A stretch of DNA of 64,000 nucleotides from Okapia johnstoni (GCA_024291935.2 CM044320.1:27868001-27932000); one strand, 5' to 3'. Counted from the stretch's first letter, positions 23,509-35,419 are shown. Notes: generated by a model not told the origin, from the sequence alone. Numbers and translations: made by a program.

Positions 23509-24807
23509 GGAGAAAGAACAGAGTTCTCTGAGAGCAGAGAGCAAAAGAGGATAAAAAATCACAAAATAACAGAAGTCAGCTAGTAGCGTTTAAAGATCAG
23601 AAGCAAAACAGGTATAATTATTGCAATGAGCATCAGGGCTGGGGTGGTAACTAGTGGTGTCTGAACTACAGAAAGTTATGGGAATGGTTAATAGAACATG
23701 ACAACCCTTGGTGCAAGATAGGTAGATGACCAACAAGGACATAACTCAACCTACACAACCAAAAGAAAACAAGGGTGGATAATCAGGAGGCTGAGAGATG
23801 CCATCTCTAATAAAATGTTACAGTACCTTATTTAGTTACCCTACTCGAGCTGTTTTTCAAGTTGGAAACCATTGACTGAAAGGAGAGGACATGTCTGAGC
23901 AACTGAGCGTTCATATAGGAAACAGTAGACATTTACAGAGATAGCTAGAAGGGGAAAAGACAGTGTGAAGAATATGGTAAACCTCAGTATAAGAATCACA
24001 AAAGAGAACCCCTGGATTTCTAAATCAAGGCTGCAGCTACCAGGTGCTGGAAATGATGGAGTGACTGCCCAGGGCACATCAAGTGACCATGTGGCCAGAG
24101 CTGCCCATGATGAGCTGGGTTCTGTCAGATTCACTAAGGCAGAAAAGGAGGTAGGTCCTGAGCCTCCTTTGAACAAAGACCTTTGTTCTAAGAACAAAGT
24201 GATACCTTCAGCATCAGATACAAGTGGGTTCAGAGGGCAAGAGCAAGTAGATCAGACTCCACGTTATCCACCAGTGTTGCACCTGCATCTCCCCATCAAG
24301 TTATATCTATAATATCAGCAAAGTTCCTTAAAATCAGCTGACAGACAAGGCAAAGACTGAGTTTGGTTTACAGATGGGTGATTTCACTATGTGGAAGTAA
24401 ACCGAAAACGAATCACTGCTGAACTAGAGCCCCTCTGGGGAGCAACTTGAAACCCAGAGATGGCAGGCAATCCTCCTAGTTAGCAGACCTTCAGGCAATG
24501 CACTTGATCCTCCACTTTGTGTGGTGAGAGAAATGGCCCAATGTGAAAATGTATCCAAACTCAGGGGCAATTTTGCTTTGAGAATTCTGCCTAACAAACA
24601 ACCACAATATCTTAATGGCCTGAAACAACAGATACTTATCTTCATGGTAATGCAACTGCTGACCAGTCATTTTGTCTAAATGAAAGAAACTAGTAGGCAT
24701 GGTTTTCACCCTCTCAGAAGTCTTTATATAGACCAACCTCTGCTCTGCAGCTGTACCTAGAGACTAGTTCTAGGATATGATTTTTGTCCTGAGGATATGC
24801 CTTAATT

Positions 24808-25032
24808 GGGCTTTCCCAAAGGCTTAGTGGTAAAGAATCTGCCTGCAGTGCAGGAGACACAGGAGACTTGGGTTTGATCCCTGGGTTGGGAAGATTCCCT
24901 GGAGGAGGGCATGGCAACCCACTCCACTATTCTTGCCTGGAGAATTCCATGGACAGAGGAGTTTGGCTGACTACAGTCCATGGGGTTACAAAACAGTCAG
25001 ACACAACGGAAGTGACTTAGCATGCACGCATG
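24808..25032 (+). mobile_element. Bov-tA SINE
   Basis: GGGCTTTCCCAAAGGCTTAG through GAAGTGACTTAGCATGCACG. Confidence 0.9.
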
Positions 25033-25115
25033 CACATACGTCTTTATCACCAAGATATCATCAATGTGATAAGAAACAATTTTATTTTGCAATCACAAGT
25101 TTCTGGGCTCTCCAT

Positions 25116-25323
25116 GAAAGTGAAAGTGTTAGTTGCTCAGGTCATATCCAAATCTATGCGACCCCAAGGACTGTAGCCCACCAGACTCCTCTGTCCATGG
25201 AATTCTCCAGGTAAGAATACTGATGTGGGTTGCCATTGTCTTCTCCAGGGTATCTTCCTGACCCAGGGATCAAACCCAGGTCTCCTGCAATGCAACTAGA
25301 CTCTTTACCATCTGAGCCACCAG
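25116..25323 (-). mobile_element. Bov-tA SINE, first of two at one target
   Basis: Reverse copy between GGGCTCTCCAT repeats at 25105-25115 and 25324-25334. Confidence 0.9.
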
Positions 25324-25334
25324 GGGCTCTCCAT

Positions 25335-25598
25335 GCTGCTGCTGCTGCTGCTAATTCGCTTCAGTCGTGTCCGACTCTGTGCGACCCCATAGATGGCAAC
25401 CCACCAGGCTCCACCGTCCCTGGGATTCTCCAGGCAAGAACACTGGACTGGGTTGCCATTTCCTTCTCCAATGCAAGAAAGTGAAAAGTGAAAGTGAAGT
25501 CGCTCAGTCGTGTCCGACTCTTCGCAACCCCAAGGACTGCAGCCTACCAGGCTCCTCTGTCCATGGGATTTTCCAGGCAAGGGTACTGGAGTGGATTA
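25335..25598 (-). mobile_element. Bov-A2 SINE, second at the same target
   Basis: Reverse dimer starting with (GCT)n, between GGGCTCTCCAT repeats at 25324-25334 and 25599-25609. It shares the middle repeat with the preceding SINE. Confidence 0.92.
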
Positions 25599-25609
25599 GG
25601 GCTCTCCAT

Positions 25610-26767
25610 AATCTCTTCCAATTCTGCCTGCAAACAAGCCACTCTCTGAGTACCTCTTTTTTTGTAGTACCTTACCTATTGCAATTAGCAACAACCAATT
25701 CATGCTATCAAAATTTCTGCCTCAAAACTTCCTTGCCAATGCTGCAAGTTTACTGGGTACTTTTTCTCTTTTGTTTTCTACATTATAGCAGACCAATTCT
25801 TTGACCAAATGTTTCACCAGCACATACCATGGGGCCTTATTTTTCCAGTTCAGATTTAGTTCATTGCCATCTGATTCTAAAACCAGTGATGTCTGTTTCA
25901 TGTTTTTGTTACAGAAGAACGCTATTACCAGTAACAATTCCTACATTTATTGGGTTTGGGTACAATAACACTGCACAACAATCACAAAAACTTCAATGGC
26001 ATTAAAACAACAAGTGTGTTCACATTCCAGCTCTGTTGTTTGGCTCTAAGGCAGATAAAGGCTATACTTAGTTGAGCTGGGCGGGACTTTAGAGTTCTGT
26101 GATGCTTTAGTTCTGTTTCACTGATTCATTTAGGGACACAGGTTATCTGAAGCATATTCTTCTCATATCAGTTCACTGGAATGCAGGCGAAGTGAGTAGA
26201 AACTTGCAATTGCAATCAATGCTCCTTCATGCTTCATGCTGGAACTTACGAAATATCATTCTGAGCGCATTTCACTGATCAAAACATGCCAAATGGCCAT
26301 GCCAATATCAATGTGTAGAGACATATATACACCCATATTGTCAGAGGTTCTGAAAAGCTTTCACATCCATACTCACTTCTCTATTCATGCTGTGCTCCAA
26401 TACATGTACCTGCTATACATTCTTTCAAACTCATCTACTACTGTATCTTCCTGCATGATGGTCCATCTCACTAGAATATGTTGCTGTTTTCTCTGCTATT
26501 TTATCCCTCAAGATCACTCTTTGACATCTCCCCATCCCATTTTCATCTTCCTTCATATAATTTGTTGCCTTTCATTGTATCACTGTCCTTGCATTATAAA
26601 TATATGGATATTTGTAACATTATAATTTCTTTGAAGAAAGATAGGATATTTCACTGGTTGTCCTCCTCTACACTAGAGCTTCCCAAATTGTGGCCACTTA
26701 TTTAGTGAACAGGTTAAAGGTGTGGTGAGCTATTAACAGCCCACAAGAATTAGTATTCTAATTTCAT
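25610..26767. other. Intergenic, nothing recognised
   Basis: Unique sequence. The open frame at 26236-26625 has low-complexity hydrophobic content and no recognisable domain. Confidence 0.5.
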
Positions 26768-27155
26768 TTTTTAACATGTAGCTGTCCAGTTTTCCCAGTA
26801 CCACTGATTGAAGAGGCTGTCTTTTCTCCACTGTATAATTTTGCCTCCTTTGTCAAAGATAAGGTACCCATAGGTGTGTGGGTTTATCTTTAAGCTTTCT
26901 GTCTTGTTCCATTGACCTATATTTCTGTTTTTGTTCCCATACCATTCTGTCTTAATTACTGTAGCTTTGTAGTATAGTTTGAAGTTAGGAAGGTTGATTC
27001 CTCTAGCTCCATCTTTCTTTCTCAAATGCTGGATCTTTTGTATTTCCATACAAATTGTAAATTTTTTTCTTCTAGTTCTGTGAAAAATGCCATTGGTAAT
27101 TTGATAAGGATTGCACTTAATCTGTAGATTGCTTTGGGTAGTATAGCATGCAGCT
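26768..27155 (-). mobile_element. L1 ORF2 C-terminal fragment
   Basis: Reverse frame 27049-26771 encodes [18 protein letters not shown] and [20 protein letters not shown] with ENWTATC, the C-terminal region of L1 ORF2p. Upstream coding text continues to about 27155. It is opposite in orientation to the L1 tail that follows. Confidence 0.85.
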
Positions 27156-27164
27156 CAATATCAG

Positions 27165-27300
27165 AAAAAAAAAGAAGAAACAGTTCAAGAGAGAGAGTAT
27201 GTGTACACTTATGGCTGATTCACATTGTTGCATGGGAGAACAGACATAATATTATAAAGTGGTTGTCATCCAATTAAAAATAAATTTAAAAAATCAAAAA
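27165..27300 (+). mobile_element. L1 3' tail
   Basis: GTACACTTATGGCTGATTCAC, AATATTATAAAGTGGTTGTC and ATCCAATTAAAAATAAATT form the ruminant L1 3' terminus. Confidence 0.75.
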
Positions 27301-28260
27301 CAAAAAACCAAACCCAGACAAATGGTAAAAGCACAATCAGACAAACAAAAAAACAAAAACAAAGGACTATTTGCACCCATATGCAAACAAATGCACCCAT
27401 ACACATACAAAAGAAACCAAAACACAGCGAAGAAACCAAAGTACAAGAAAGTGACCCAACAAACAAAAGAAGACGAAAATGAAATCAACCAGCTAAAAAG
27501 CAAAACTAAAACAGAAAATAAAACCAAAGCAGAGTCTAATGGAGGAATAAAGCAAAGAAAACAGAGCAAGCAGTCAAAAATGGTGAAAAAAATAGAAAAG
27601 CAAGGTTAACATAGAAATATATTAAAAGGATGTATATATATTTAAGAAAAACAACAACAACCAAAAACAAAGCACGAAACAGCAAAACACCAGCGTAGAA
27701 GTAGAAATATATGAAAGAAATAAAAAATATGATTAAAAAAATACCAAAATCCTATGGGATTTCCCTGGTGATCCAGGGCCTGAGACTCTGTACTTCTAAT
27801 GCAGACAGCCAGAATTTGATCCCTGATCAGGGTTTCCCTTGGTGGCTCAGATGGTAAAGAATCTGCCTGCAATGTAGGAGACCTGAGTTCAGTCCCTGGG
27901 TTGTGAAGATCCCCTGCAGAAGGGACTGGCTACCCACTCCTGTATTCTTGCCTGGAGAATTCCATGGACTGAAGAGCCTGATGGGCTATAGTTCATGGAA
28001 TTACAAAGAGTCAGACATGATTGAGTGACTAACACACAAACTGAGATACACACATATAAGAAACTAGATCCCACATGCTGCAACTAAGACCTGGTGCAGT
28101 CAAAAAAAATTGGGTTAAGAAAAAATTCCAAAAGCCTAAATAGAAATAATAATAACAACAACTTCAACAACAGAGAAAAGGGAAGAGGAAAAAAAAAAAA
28201 GAACAAACAACAGAGCAAATCAAAACATAAAAATAATAACAAATGTTTTCCTAAGATTTC
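27260..28260 (+). repeat. A-rich, T-poor block, about 1 kb
   Basis: Long stretch dominated by A with many AAACAAA and AACAACAAC runs and few T on the plus strand, interrupted by SINEs at 27756-28110. Open frames in it are Lys/Asn/Gln-rich artefacts of composition. Origin not recognised. Confidence 0.7.
27756..28110 (+). mobile_element. CHR-type SINE split by a Bov-tA SINE
   Basis: CHR head at 27756-27829 (GGGATTTCCCTGGTGATCC to TTTGATCCCTGATCAG) and CHR end at about 28061-28110 (ACTAGATCCCACATGCTGC). Between them lies a forward Bov-tA at 27830-28060. Confidence 0.8.
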
Positions 28261-28406
28261 CTTGTCTGTGCTGTGAGCCCCAGCCTATCTCTGTCTTCCT
28301 AGTGTTCTGGAGAAGCGCCAAGTCTGACCCCATGTTGGAAACTGTTTCTTTGATGTTCTTTTCAGACTTGTTTTTCATTGCTGTTGTTATTATAATTATA
28401 CATAAT

Positions 28407-28838
28407 GACCTGCCTCCAAGGACCTTGCCCCTATGCCTGACTGTTAGACTAAAGTGACTTTGTTCAGATCATAAAGAGATGATCTGATCCTGCCTACCTG
28501 TGAATGGCTACAAAAAAGATTAACACACCCCTTCCAAAGTCTGGCCCTTCCCAGATATGTTTTGCAAGACTGAAGACCCTTTTTACTTTACTTCCTCACT
28601 GCCTTTTCCTCTCCACTCTGCCTTTTGACTTTAGTTCCTCATTGCTTTTCTCTCTCTCACTCTATGAAAGAACCTGACATCCAGATCCCAACAAGATGGT
28701 TACTTTGAGACACTGGTCTGCCATCTTTTGGTCAGCCAGCTTTCCAAACAAAGTCATATTCCTTGACTCAACACCTCATCTCTCAGATTCATTGGCCTGT
28801 CATGTGGCAAGCAGAGCAAGCTTGGAGTTGGTGACACT
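28407..28838 (+). mobile_element. Probable solo LTR of a bovine endogenous retrovirus
   Basis: The right half (CACTGGTCTGCCATCTTTTGG, CAAACAAAGTCATATTCCTTG, ATTGGCCTGTCATGTGGC, AGAGCAAGCTTGGAG) matches the R-U5 part of a BTLTR-like element as I remember it. The left limit is a guess from TGACCTGCC. No internal retroviral sequence adjoins it. Confidence 0.45.
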
Positions 28839-29308
28839 AGGAGGTCCTCCAATACTGTGGAGGGCTGAGCTTTGGACCTGTTTTGAGGACAGCTCAGACT
28901 CTAATCTGGTCCTACTCCCTTGTATGTTTGCCGCCAATGTCCACAGCTACCAGAGCTAGAGAGTTTTCCTTTATGGAAGCACTCATTGTCTTTTTATATA
29001 TTCCATAGGCATAGAGTCTACCTAGTTGATGATGTGGATTTAATCTGCAGCTTGTACAGCTGCTGGAAAGGTTTTTGATCCTCTTCCTTAGTTGTTCTGT
29101 CCCTGGAGGTCACTTGTGGTTTTACCCCCACTTCTGCTTGTGGGTCATCTACAGGAGTCTGCTCCTAAGGCTGCCCTGGAGGACTTGGGTCTGCCTCAGT
29201 GAGGACAGGGCACAGCTGCATGGAGGCAGAGACCCCTGTGACACCACGTGAGCAGGAAAGTCAACAGCCATGGTCACAAGAGATATGCACTATTAAGAGT
29301 CTTTTGTG

Positions 29309-29525
29309 GGCTTCCCTGGTGGCTCAGACAGTAAAGAATCCACCTGCAATGCAGGAGACCCAGGTTTGATCCCTGGGTTGGGAAGTTCCCCTGGAGAAGG
29401 GCATGGCAACCCACTCCAGCATTCTTGCCTAGAGAATCCCCATGGAAAGGGGAGCCTGGTGGGCTACCGTCCATGGAGTTGCAAAGAGTCAGACACGACT
29501 GAGCGACTAAGCACAGGACAGCACA
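29309..29525 (+). mobile_element. Bov-tA SINE
   Basis: GGGCTTCCCTGGTGGCTCAG through GAGCGACTAAGCACAGGAC. Confidence 0.92.
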
Positions 29526-29803
29526 GCACAGGAGTCTTTTCTAGCCTCTGACAAAAGACATTCAAAGGGCAATTCTGGCTAGTCCTATTGGCAGCTGTCG
29601 GTACTGGCATGTGGAGAAAGAGAAGCTACAGTGGGGACTCCCTCCCCCTTATGTGACTCAGCAGTAGCACCCTGCTTCCATGGCCACCTGATTTTCCCCT
29701 AAAGGCATTCCTTATTATGGATTTATGGATCTCCTCCCTCCCATTTCCTCACATCATCTCCCTGCAATCAACAGTAGTTCTCACCTTGGGAACACTCTCC
29801 TAG

Positions 29804-30235
29804 TTTTTTTTTTTTTAATGTTGAGCAGCCTAAAAGTCATGGTTTATTATACCTGGAAAAAGTTCATAATTCAAAGACAACCGAATTGTACATTTTACAA
29901 TCACATTCTACTTGTAAACTGTTAAAAACCACTGACTTCTTTTGTATCTTAGAACACAAACAGAATTAAGACAAGGAAATGATGCTAAATACTGTACTGT
30001 TAACATTTTTACCCTTGTTTAGTCTCTCTTCTTTGACTAAGCACACATTATAATGTCACCTGTATTATACATTTTTTGTATTCCCCAAAAAAAGAGATGG
30101 AGGAGAGAAAGAAATTTTTTAAAATGATGTAACTCATTAGTTTGCAACATTTAAAATTGTTCTTTATACAATGAACAATTCCATAAGAACAATACCTTGG
30201 TTACAGTATGCACAGTTAATGATTTTGGCTTTACG
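29804..30235 (-). pseudogene. Processed retrocopy of an unidentified mRNA 3' end
   Basis: A run of about 13 T at 29804-29816 reads as a poly-A tail on the minus strand. AATAAA (as TTTATT near 29842) lies about 27 bases before it. Upstream minus-strand sequence to about 30235 is unique and AT-rich, like a 3'-UTR. Source gene not recognised. The L1 5'-UTR directly upstream (next entry) is in the same orientation. Confidence 0.55.
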
Positions 30236-30690
30236 GCACAACAGCTCCAGCTCCCAGCACCCGTGTGCACTGGTGGACAAACATCCTGTCCAAACATGTC
30301 AGAGCCACAGCACAGATTGTCTGTGTGGTTCTCACTCTATTCAGACTGTCACACATCAGCTGTTTCACCCTCCTCCAACAGGCTCAAACGCTTCCCTTCT
30401 GCCCCAACCGCCTTCCCCAGATGCGGAGTCTCTCTCCTGCTTCAGCTCCTCAACCCCTGGGTGGAGGTCCATTCCTGCTCGCTTTCCTCCTCCTTCTCCC
30501 TTCTTTCTTTCATCCTACCCAGTTATTCGTGGATCCGCATAATCCTTTCCGGTGGTCAAGGACTCCTGCTAGTATTCAGCTGGCGCTTTATTGCATCTGT
30601 AGATGTATTCTTGATGCATCCGTGGAGGAAGAGGCACTCCACATCCACCTACCCGCCATCTTGCTCCTTCTCCCAAACTAATTTCTACCT
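30236..30690 (-). mobile_element. L1 5'-UTR fragment
   Basis: Read on the minus strand it starts near GAGAAGGAGCAAGATGGCGG and continues through TCCACGGATGCATCAAGAAT, the promoter-end text of ruminant L1. It is GC-rich with several CpGs. No ORF1 or ORF2 follows, which is odd for an L1 insertion. Long frames on the plus strand here are antisense artefacts. Confidence 0.6.
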
Positions 30691-31225
30691 GTTCGCATTA
30701 TCTACATACATCTGAATCTTGGGGCCATATGCTTCTCCCTTTGACAAAGCTAAAAATAGAAAACATAATACAGGTTAAGGAATGGGCTATGCCTTCTCTT
30801 TTCAGTTTAGGCAGCTGTCTCTGCCTATTATTTCACCTTCATGAAACTCATACCAGGACAAATGAGGTAGATAAAAATACTAGTTGTCATTTTTGTTGTC
30901 CAGTCGCTAAGTCCTGTTGACTGTTTTACCAGGCACATACCTTAATTTAGAGATCTGCCACCCAGGAGGGGAGGAAATCATTAAGTATTTGGAGCCATCT
31001 TGTTTATTTAACGTTTTTATTCTCCCTCCTAAGTAACCTTTGATTCAATTGTTTTTTCCTCTCTTTGCCACCATCCTAGTCCAATTCACCATCTAGTCTC
31101 ATGTGGTTTCAATGGTACACTACCATTTTATTTACTAAGGAAAAAATAATTCTTCTTCTTTTATTTGATCACATGTTTCTCCCCATTCTTTCTGTATGTA
31201 ACAGATTTGTTCAATAAGCACATTT

Positions 31226-31431
31226 ACTGTTGTCTAATTGCTGTCATGTCTGACCCTTTGTGACCCCATGGACTGTAGCCCTCCAGACTCCTCTGTCCAT
31301 GGAATTTCCTAGGCAAGAATACTGGAGTTGGTTGCCATTTCCTTCCCCAGGGGATCTTCCTGACCCAGGGGTTAAACCCGCATTTCTTGCATCGGCAGGT
31401 GGATTCTTTATCACGGAGCAACTGGGAAGCC
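31226..31431 (-). mobile_element. Bov-tA SINE
   Basis: Reverse copy from TTTACTGTTGTCTAATTGC to CAACTGGGAAGCCC. Confidence 0.9.
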
Positions 31432-31599
31432 CTCAATGAACATATATTATATGTACTTAATAAATACAGAACAGTCTTACAGGTGTAGGACAGGTAGCTT
31501 TAGAAGGTGTGGTTTCTATTTATATGAAGCCTATCACCTGATAAAACATCTACAGCAGAAACTATCATTCAAAGTCATGTAATGCCAATGCCTAGGCTA

Positions 31600-31842
31600 A
31601 GGAATAAGGGGTCATGGAGCCAGATCATCTTGATTTTGATCCCGATACATAACTTTCTCCCTATGTTTCCTTGGAAAAATTATCTAACCTCAGTTTTCTC
31701 TTCAGTAAAATCCACTCAGTAGGCGAACTCGCCTCCCAGGTTTCTTGTGAGAATCAAATGAATTAATATATGTGGAGATCTTAACATCATGCCTGGAACA
31801 TAGAAAGTACTCAAAAATGTTAGTTACTATTATTAAGAAAGA
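31600..31842 (+). mobile_element. MIR
   Basis: CTTGTGAGAATCAAATGAATTA and CATGCCTGGAACATAGAAAG match the MIR 3' half; CTAACCTCAGTTTTCTC matches the core. Confidence 0.75.
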
Positions 31843-32325
31843 AAGGTTTCATGAATTAGGTGATTCTTAAGATTCTTAACTCTACCTTAAAGGTAGAGTT
31901 TAGGTAGATGAAGTGAGGGGTGAAGGCGTTCTAGATAGGAGATTAAAAGAACAAGGTCAGCACAAAAGCAGCACGGCTCTTTCAAGAACCTCTGCATTTC
32001 CATCACAGGCACTCAGGCAAAAATAGAAGGTGGGCAATTGCTAAGAAGTAGGACTAAATGTCTGGTGATTGTTTCTCTTCTGGTCCTTGCCTACCTTTCT
32101 TCTCTGCTATTTCCTTGCTATTTCTGATGTTTTCTTTGTATAGAAATACAGGGATGAATTAGATAATTATATCCCCTTTCAGATGGGGAAACTGAAACCA
32201 AAAACACTGAGATTAGTTCAAGGTAACACCTTAGATATTTGTAGGAGTGAGCCATCATCTGCTGATTCCCAAAGCAGTTCTCTCACCTGTGCTTTCATCT
32301 CCCCAACTCTGTTCTTTTAAACCCC

Positions 32326-32327
<2 letters not shown>

Positions 32328-32392
<65 letters not shown>
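32328..32392 (+). repeat. (CA)n microsatellite
   Basis: Uninterrupted AC repeat of about 32 units, likely polymorphic. Confidence 0.98.
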
Positions 32393-32394
<2 letters not shown>

Positions 32395-33396
32395 CTTATT
32401 TTCCACCTAGTTGCAGGCAGTTGTATTCTGAGGTGAACACCTAGAGGTAACGACCCCCGTTTTCTCTGTATTAACCCAAAGGAGGGACTGGTTTCAAACC
32501 AAACAGAAGAAATAAGTGGCCCGGTAGCCTGCGGCTGTGTGCATTTGATTTATTTATATGTTTATTTATTTATTTATTTTTGAGTAACGGAACCGCAAAG
32601 AATTCCTTCATGTAACCTAGTTGTAGCTAATGCTATTGTGTATAAAGGAGAAAGTGGAGCTGATAAAAATCTAGTCTGCACCCCAAAATGATGTAACTAT
32701 GTCAGGCACAAAAACCATTGTTTAATGCTAGAGAAAGCAGAGTAAAAAAATTTTTTTAATTACTTCTGAAATATTCAAACTAGCTCTCTGCATCTTAAGT
32801 TAGTGGATACTTGCCAATTTGATCCTTACTTGGCACTGCATAGAATGGACATCAGTATCTCCAGTGATCAAAGTATTATTTAAAGTTAACCAAGCAACTT
32901 TCTAAGCAATTCCCTTAGTGATATTATTATTTAAGATAGATGAAATCCTTTTGAGTTCATCTAATCATCTGAGTTGCTTTCAAATTAGCTGTGCTACACC
33001 AAGGGCTTTGATTAATACAACTTAGAGAAGGAAATGCAATGTAGGTTGTAGCACAAAGACTTCATTTTCTCAAGTTTTCATAAAAGGTCATTAATTATGA
33101 TTCATCAGTCACTGGCTTTTGTAACTAGATAACATTTTACTTTCATTACTTACCAAGCCATAATTCTGAGTTTGTGGAAATGTGCCTGTCTTCCAATTCG
33201 TCATACAAGGGTAATAGGTTCTTGGTAAGCAGAACAGTTAATAGGTGTAATTTACTAACACGCTTTTTGTTTAAAATATCATTGGCCCTACCAATATGGA
33301 GAGAGTTAATTAAACATCTGTTGGTGGCTTGTTAACTCTTTCCTTTCAACTGAGCCAGAATAAATGGTTGCCTACCCAATGGCATCTTTTTTAAAA

Positions 33397-33527
33397 AAAA
33401 TTTTTTTTTAATTTTTTGACCATTGAGCACTGAATGTGAGATCTTAGCTCCCTGATCATGGATCAAATGTGCACCCCCTGCATTGGAAGCGGGGAGTCTT
33501 AGCCACTGGACTGCCAGGGAAGTCCCC
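33397..33527 (-). mobile_element. CHR-type SINE
   Basis: GATCTTAGCTCCCTGATCATG, TTAGCCACTGGACTGCCAGG, GAAGTCCC in reverse. Confidence 0.8.
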
Positions 33528-34255
33528 TGATGGGATTTTAAGTAAACTAATTCCAAAATATCATTCTCAAGAGATTGCAGTTTCCTTCACTCCTTCATAA
33601 TAAAGTCTTGAAAAATCTCTGTTAAAAATGTATTTTCATGTGTAAAAGAGATTCAATAAATAAGGGTAGATTGGCTAATTTTATATTAGCCACTATCAGA
33701 TTGCCTTATGCATAGTGAAATATTTGGTCAATAGATACAGTTGATAAAGCTTGTAGTTGCACCACATGCCTCCAATAAGCTAAAGCAGCTATGAAAAACC
33801 CACACCACATGTGTACCCACATGACCCACACCTGTCATCTCCAGAGAGTAAACTGCCCTTTTCATTTTTTTTTCTCTTTAACCAATCAAAGTCAGGCTAA
33901 ACTTCATAAAAATATGAAAACATATTTTTCAGGCCTTTCCCCTAGACTCCCTTTCCCCTAACTCTTTAGGTATAATCCTTGACTGATTCATTTTACTACT
34001 TTACAATATAACACCTGCTCACCTAAGACACCATTCTAATTATCAAGTAGCTTATCCTTTTCCTCTTTCCCAGATAAAAAGAAATGTGTGTTTGTAAAAC
34101 ACAGGAAAAAGTTTTCACTTCAGTTATCTCATGCAAGGAATAAGTTTCCACTGGCAGGGACATGGGATAGAATAGCACAAAATATTGCACTACCTTTTAA
34201 ATCACATCCACTACAAGGCCACTAACTATGTCTACACAAAGTCAAGATACAGATA

Positions 34256-34358
34256 TATGTGTACGTATGGCTGATTCATGTCGAGGTTTGACATAAAACA
34301 ACAAAATTCTGTAAAGCAATTATCCTTTAATTAAAAAAATAAGTAAGTTTTAAAAAAA
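34256..34358 (+). mobile_element. L1 3' tail, short insertion
   Basis: GGCTGATTCATGTCGAGG through AAAGCAATTATCCTTTAATT with an A-rich tail, flanked by AGATACAGATA (34245-34255 and 34359-34369). Confidence 0.85.
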
Positions 34359-34878
34359 AGATACAGATAAGGTATGAGAATTGACCGAAAAAACCAAAAG
34401 GATGATATGGGCAGAACATTTTTTTCTTTTGATGATGGCATGTTTGATAAAAGTACTGCTAAGCAGTGAAAACTGGCACTTCCATAACTGAATTTATATA
34501 TCTTTTAAAAAAAGATAAATCTAATGTATTGAGTGACTATTTGAGAGCAGCATTAATGTTAGGGGTTAAACAATTCTGTGTGCTTTTAGAATGTCTAGTA
34601 TGAGAGCCATTTAGCATTATAGAAAGCCTGACAGAAGACACAATCCAAGGAGTATTTCTTCCCCTTAACCTCCATACCACAAGCCCACAGTATACCCTAC
34701 ACTTGGTCTCACAGAGGTATAACTTATAGTGCTTCACCTGACTCATTGTTTTATGCCCTGGTTCTACTCTTTTCCAGTTGCTATGAAACTAATTGAGTTA
34801 ATAAATTCATACTGATATATTACCACCTTTTAGTTTTGAATTTAATATGCTCCTCCCAGGCAGATATATATTTTAACA

Positions 34879-35076
34879 GAGGTGGCTCAGACTGTAAAAA
34901 ATCTGCCTTCGATGCAGGAGACCCAGGTTTGATACCTGGGTCAGGAAGATCCCAGAGGAGGGCATGGCAACCCATTCCAGTATTCTTGATGGAAAATCCC
35001 ATGTACAGAAGAGCCTGGCAGGCTAAAGTTCACGGGGTTGCAAAGAGTCAGACATGACTGAGTACACACTCAAGGA
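34879..35076 (+). mobile_element. Bov-tA SINE
   Basis: GGTGGCTCAGACTGTAAAAAA through CATGACTGAGTACACACTC; the extreme head is missing. Confidence 0.88.
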
Positions 35077-35419
35077 AAAAAAAGCCTCAAAAGAACCATG
35101 GATCAAGGGAGTATATGAAATGTACCAACACTAGGCTGTTACATCCCCAAACAACTGAAATCAGGCAAACAGCATGGAAGCCCTTGAGTCTTCGGGTCTT
35201 AGTTTATACTGATTTGAAATTGGCCTTAGGCCACTTCCTCCTGGATTTCAAAAAAAGTTTATGACCTCAACAAAATCTTGGGACAAATCTGTAGAATAAA
35301 TTGAGAAGGATTCAAGACGCCTTCAGATCTCTATATTGTTATAGAAAATGTCAGGCCTCCAAATTGCCACCAGCCTCGTAAGTGCTTGCTGGGGTTTTTT
35401 GTTTGGTTTGGTTTTGTCT

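Larger units (their letters stand above)
17523..24807. other. Intergenic or 5' SLCO1A2 intron
   Basis: Listed SINEs and MIR/L2 scraps are set in otherwise unique sequence. 20,870-21,230 (AATAGAACCCATGACAGG...) may be an old LTR or LINE. No coding signal. Confidence 0.45.

Noticed and set aside
23841..24312. 118- and 115-codon frames on opposite strands
   Set aside because: Mutual shadows in unique noncoding DNA, no motif.
25367..25804. 145-codon frame
   Set aside because: Translated Bov-A2 SINE and flank. The same recurring peptide (for example [17 protein letters not shown]) appears at every SINE of the window.
26236..26625. 129-codon hydrophobic plus-strand frame
   Set aside because: Low-complexity residues from AT/pyrimidine-rich sequence, no start context or homologue recognised.
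27259..27609. 116-codon Lys/Asn/Gln-rich frame
   Set aside because: Pure consequence of A-rich composition.
30197..30715. Open frames of 123-172 codons on the plus strand
   Set aside because: They are antisense to an L1 5'-UTR, overlap in three frames, are Ser/Pro-rich by composition and have no domain.
32328..32392. Regular repeat considered as an array
   Set aside because: Simple dinucleotide repeat; no spacers, and the genome is mammalian, so no CRISPR.
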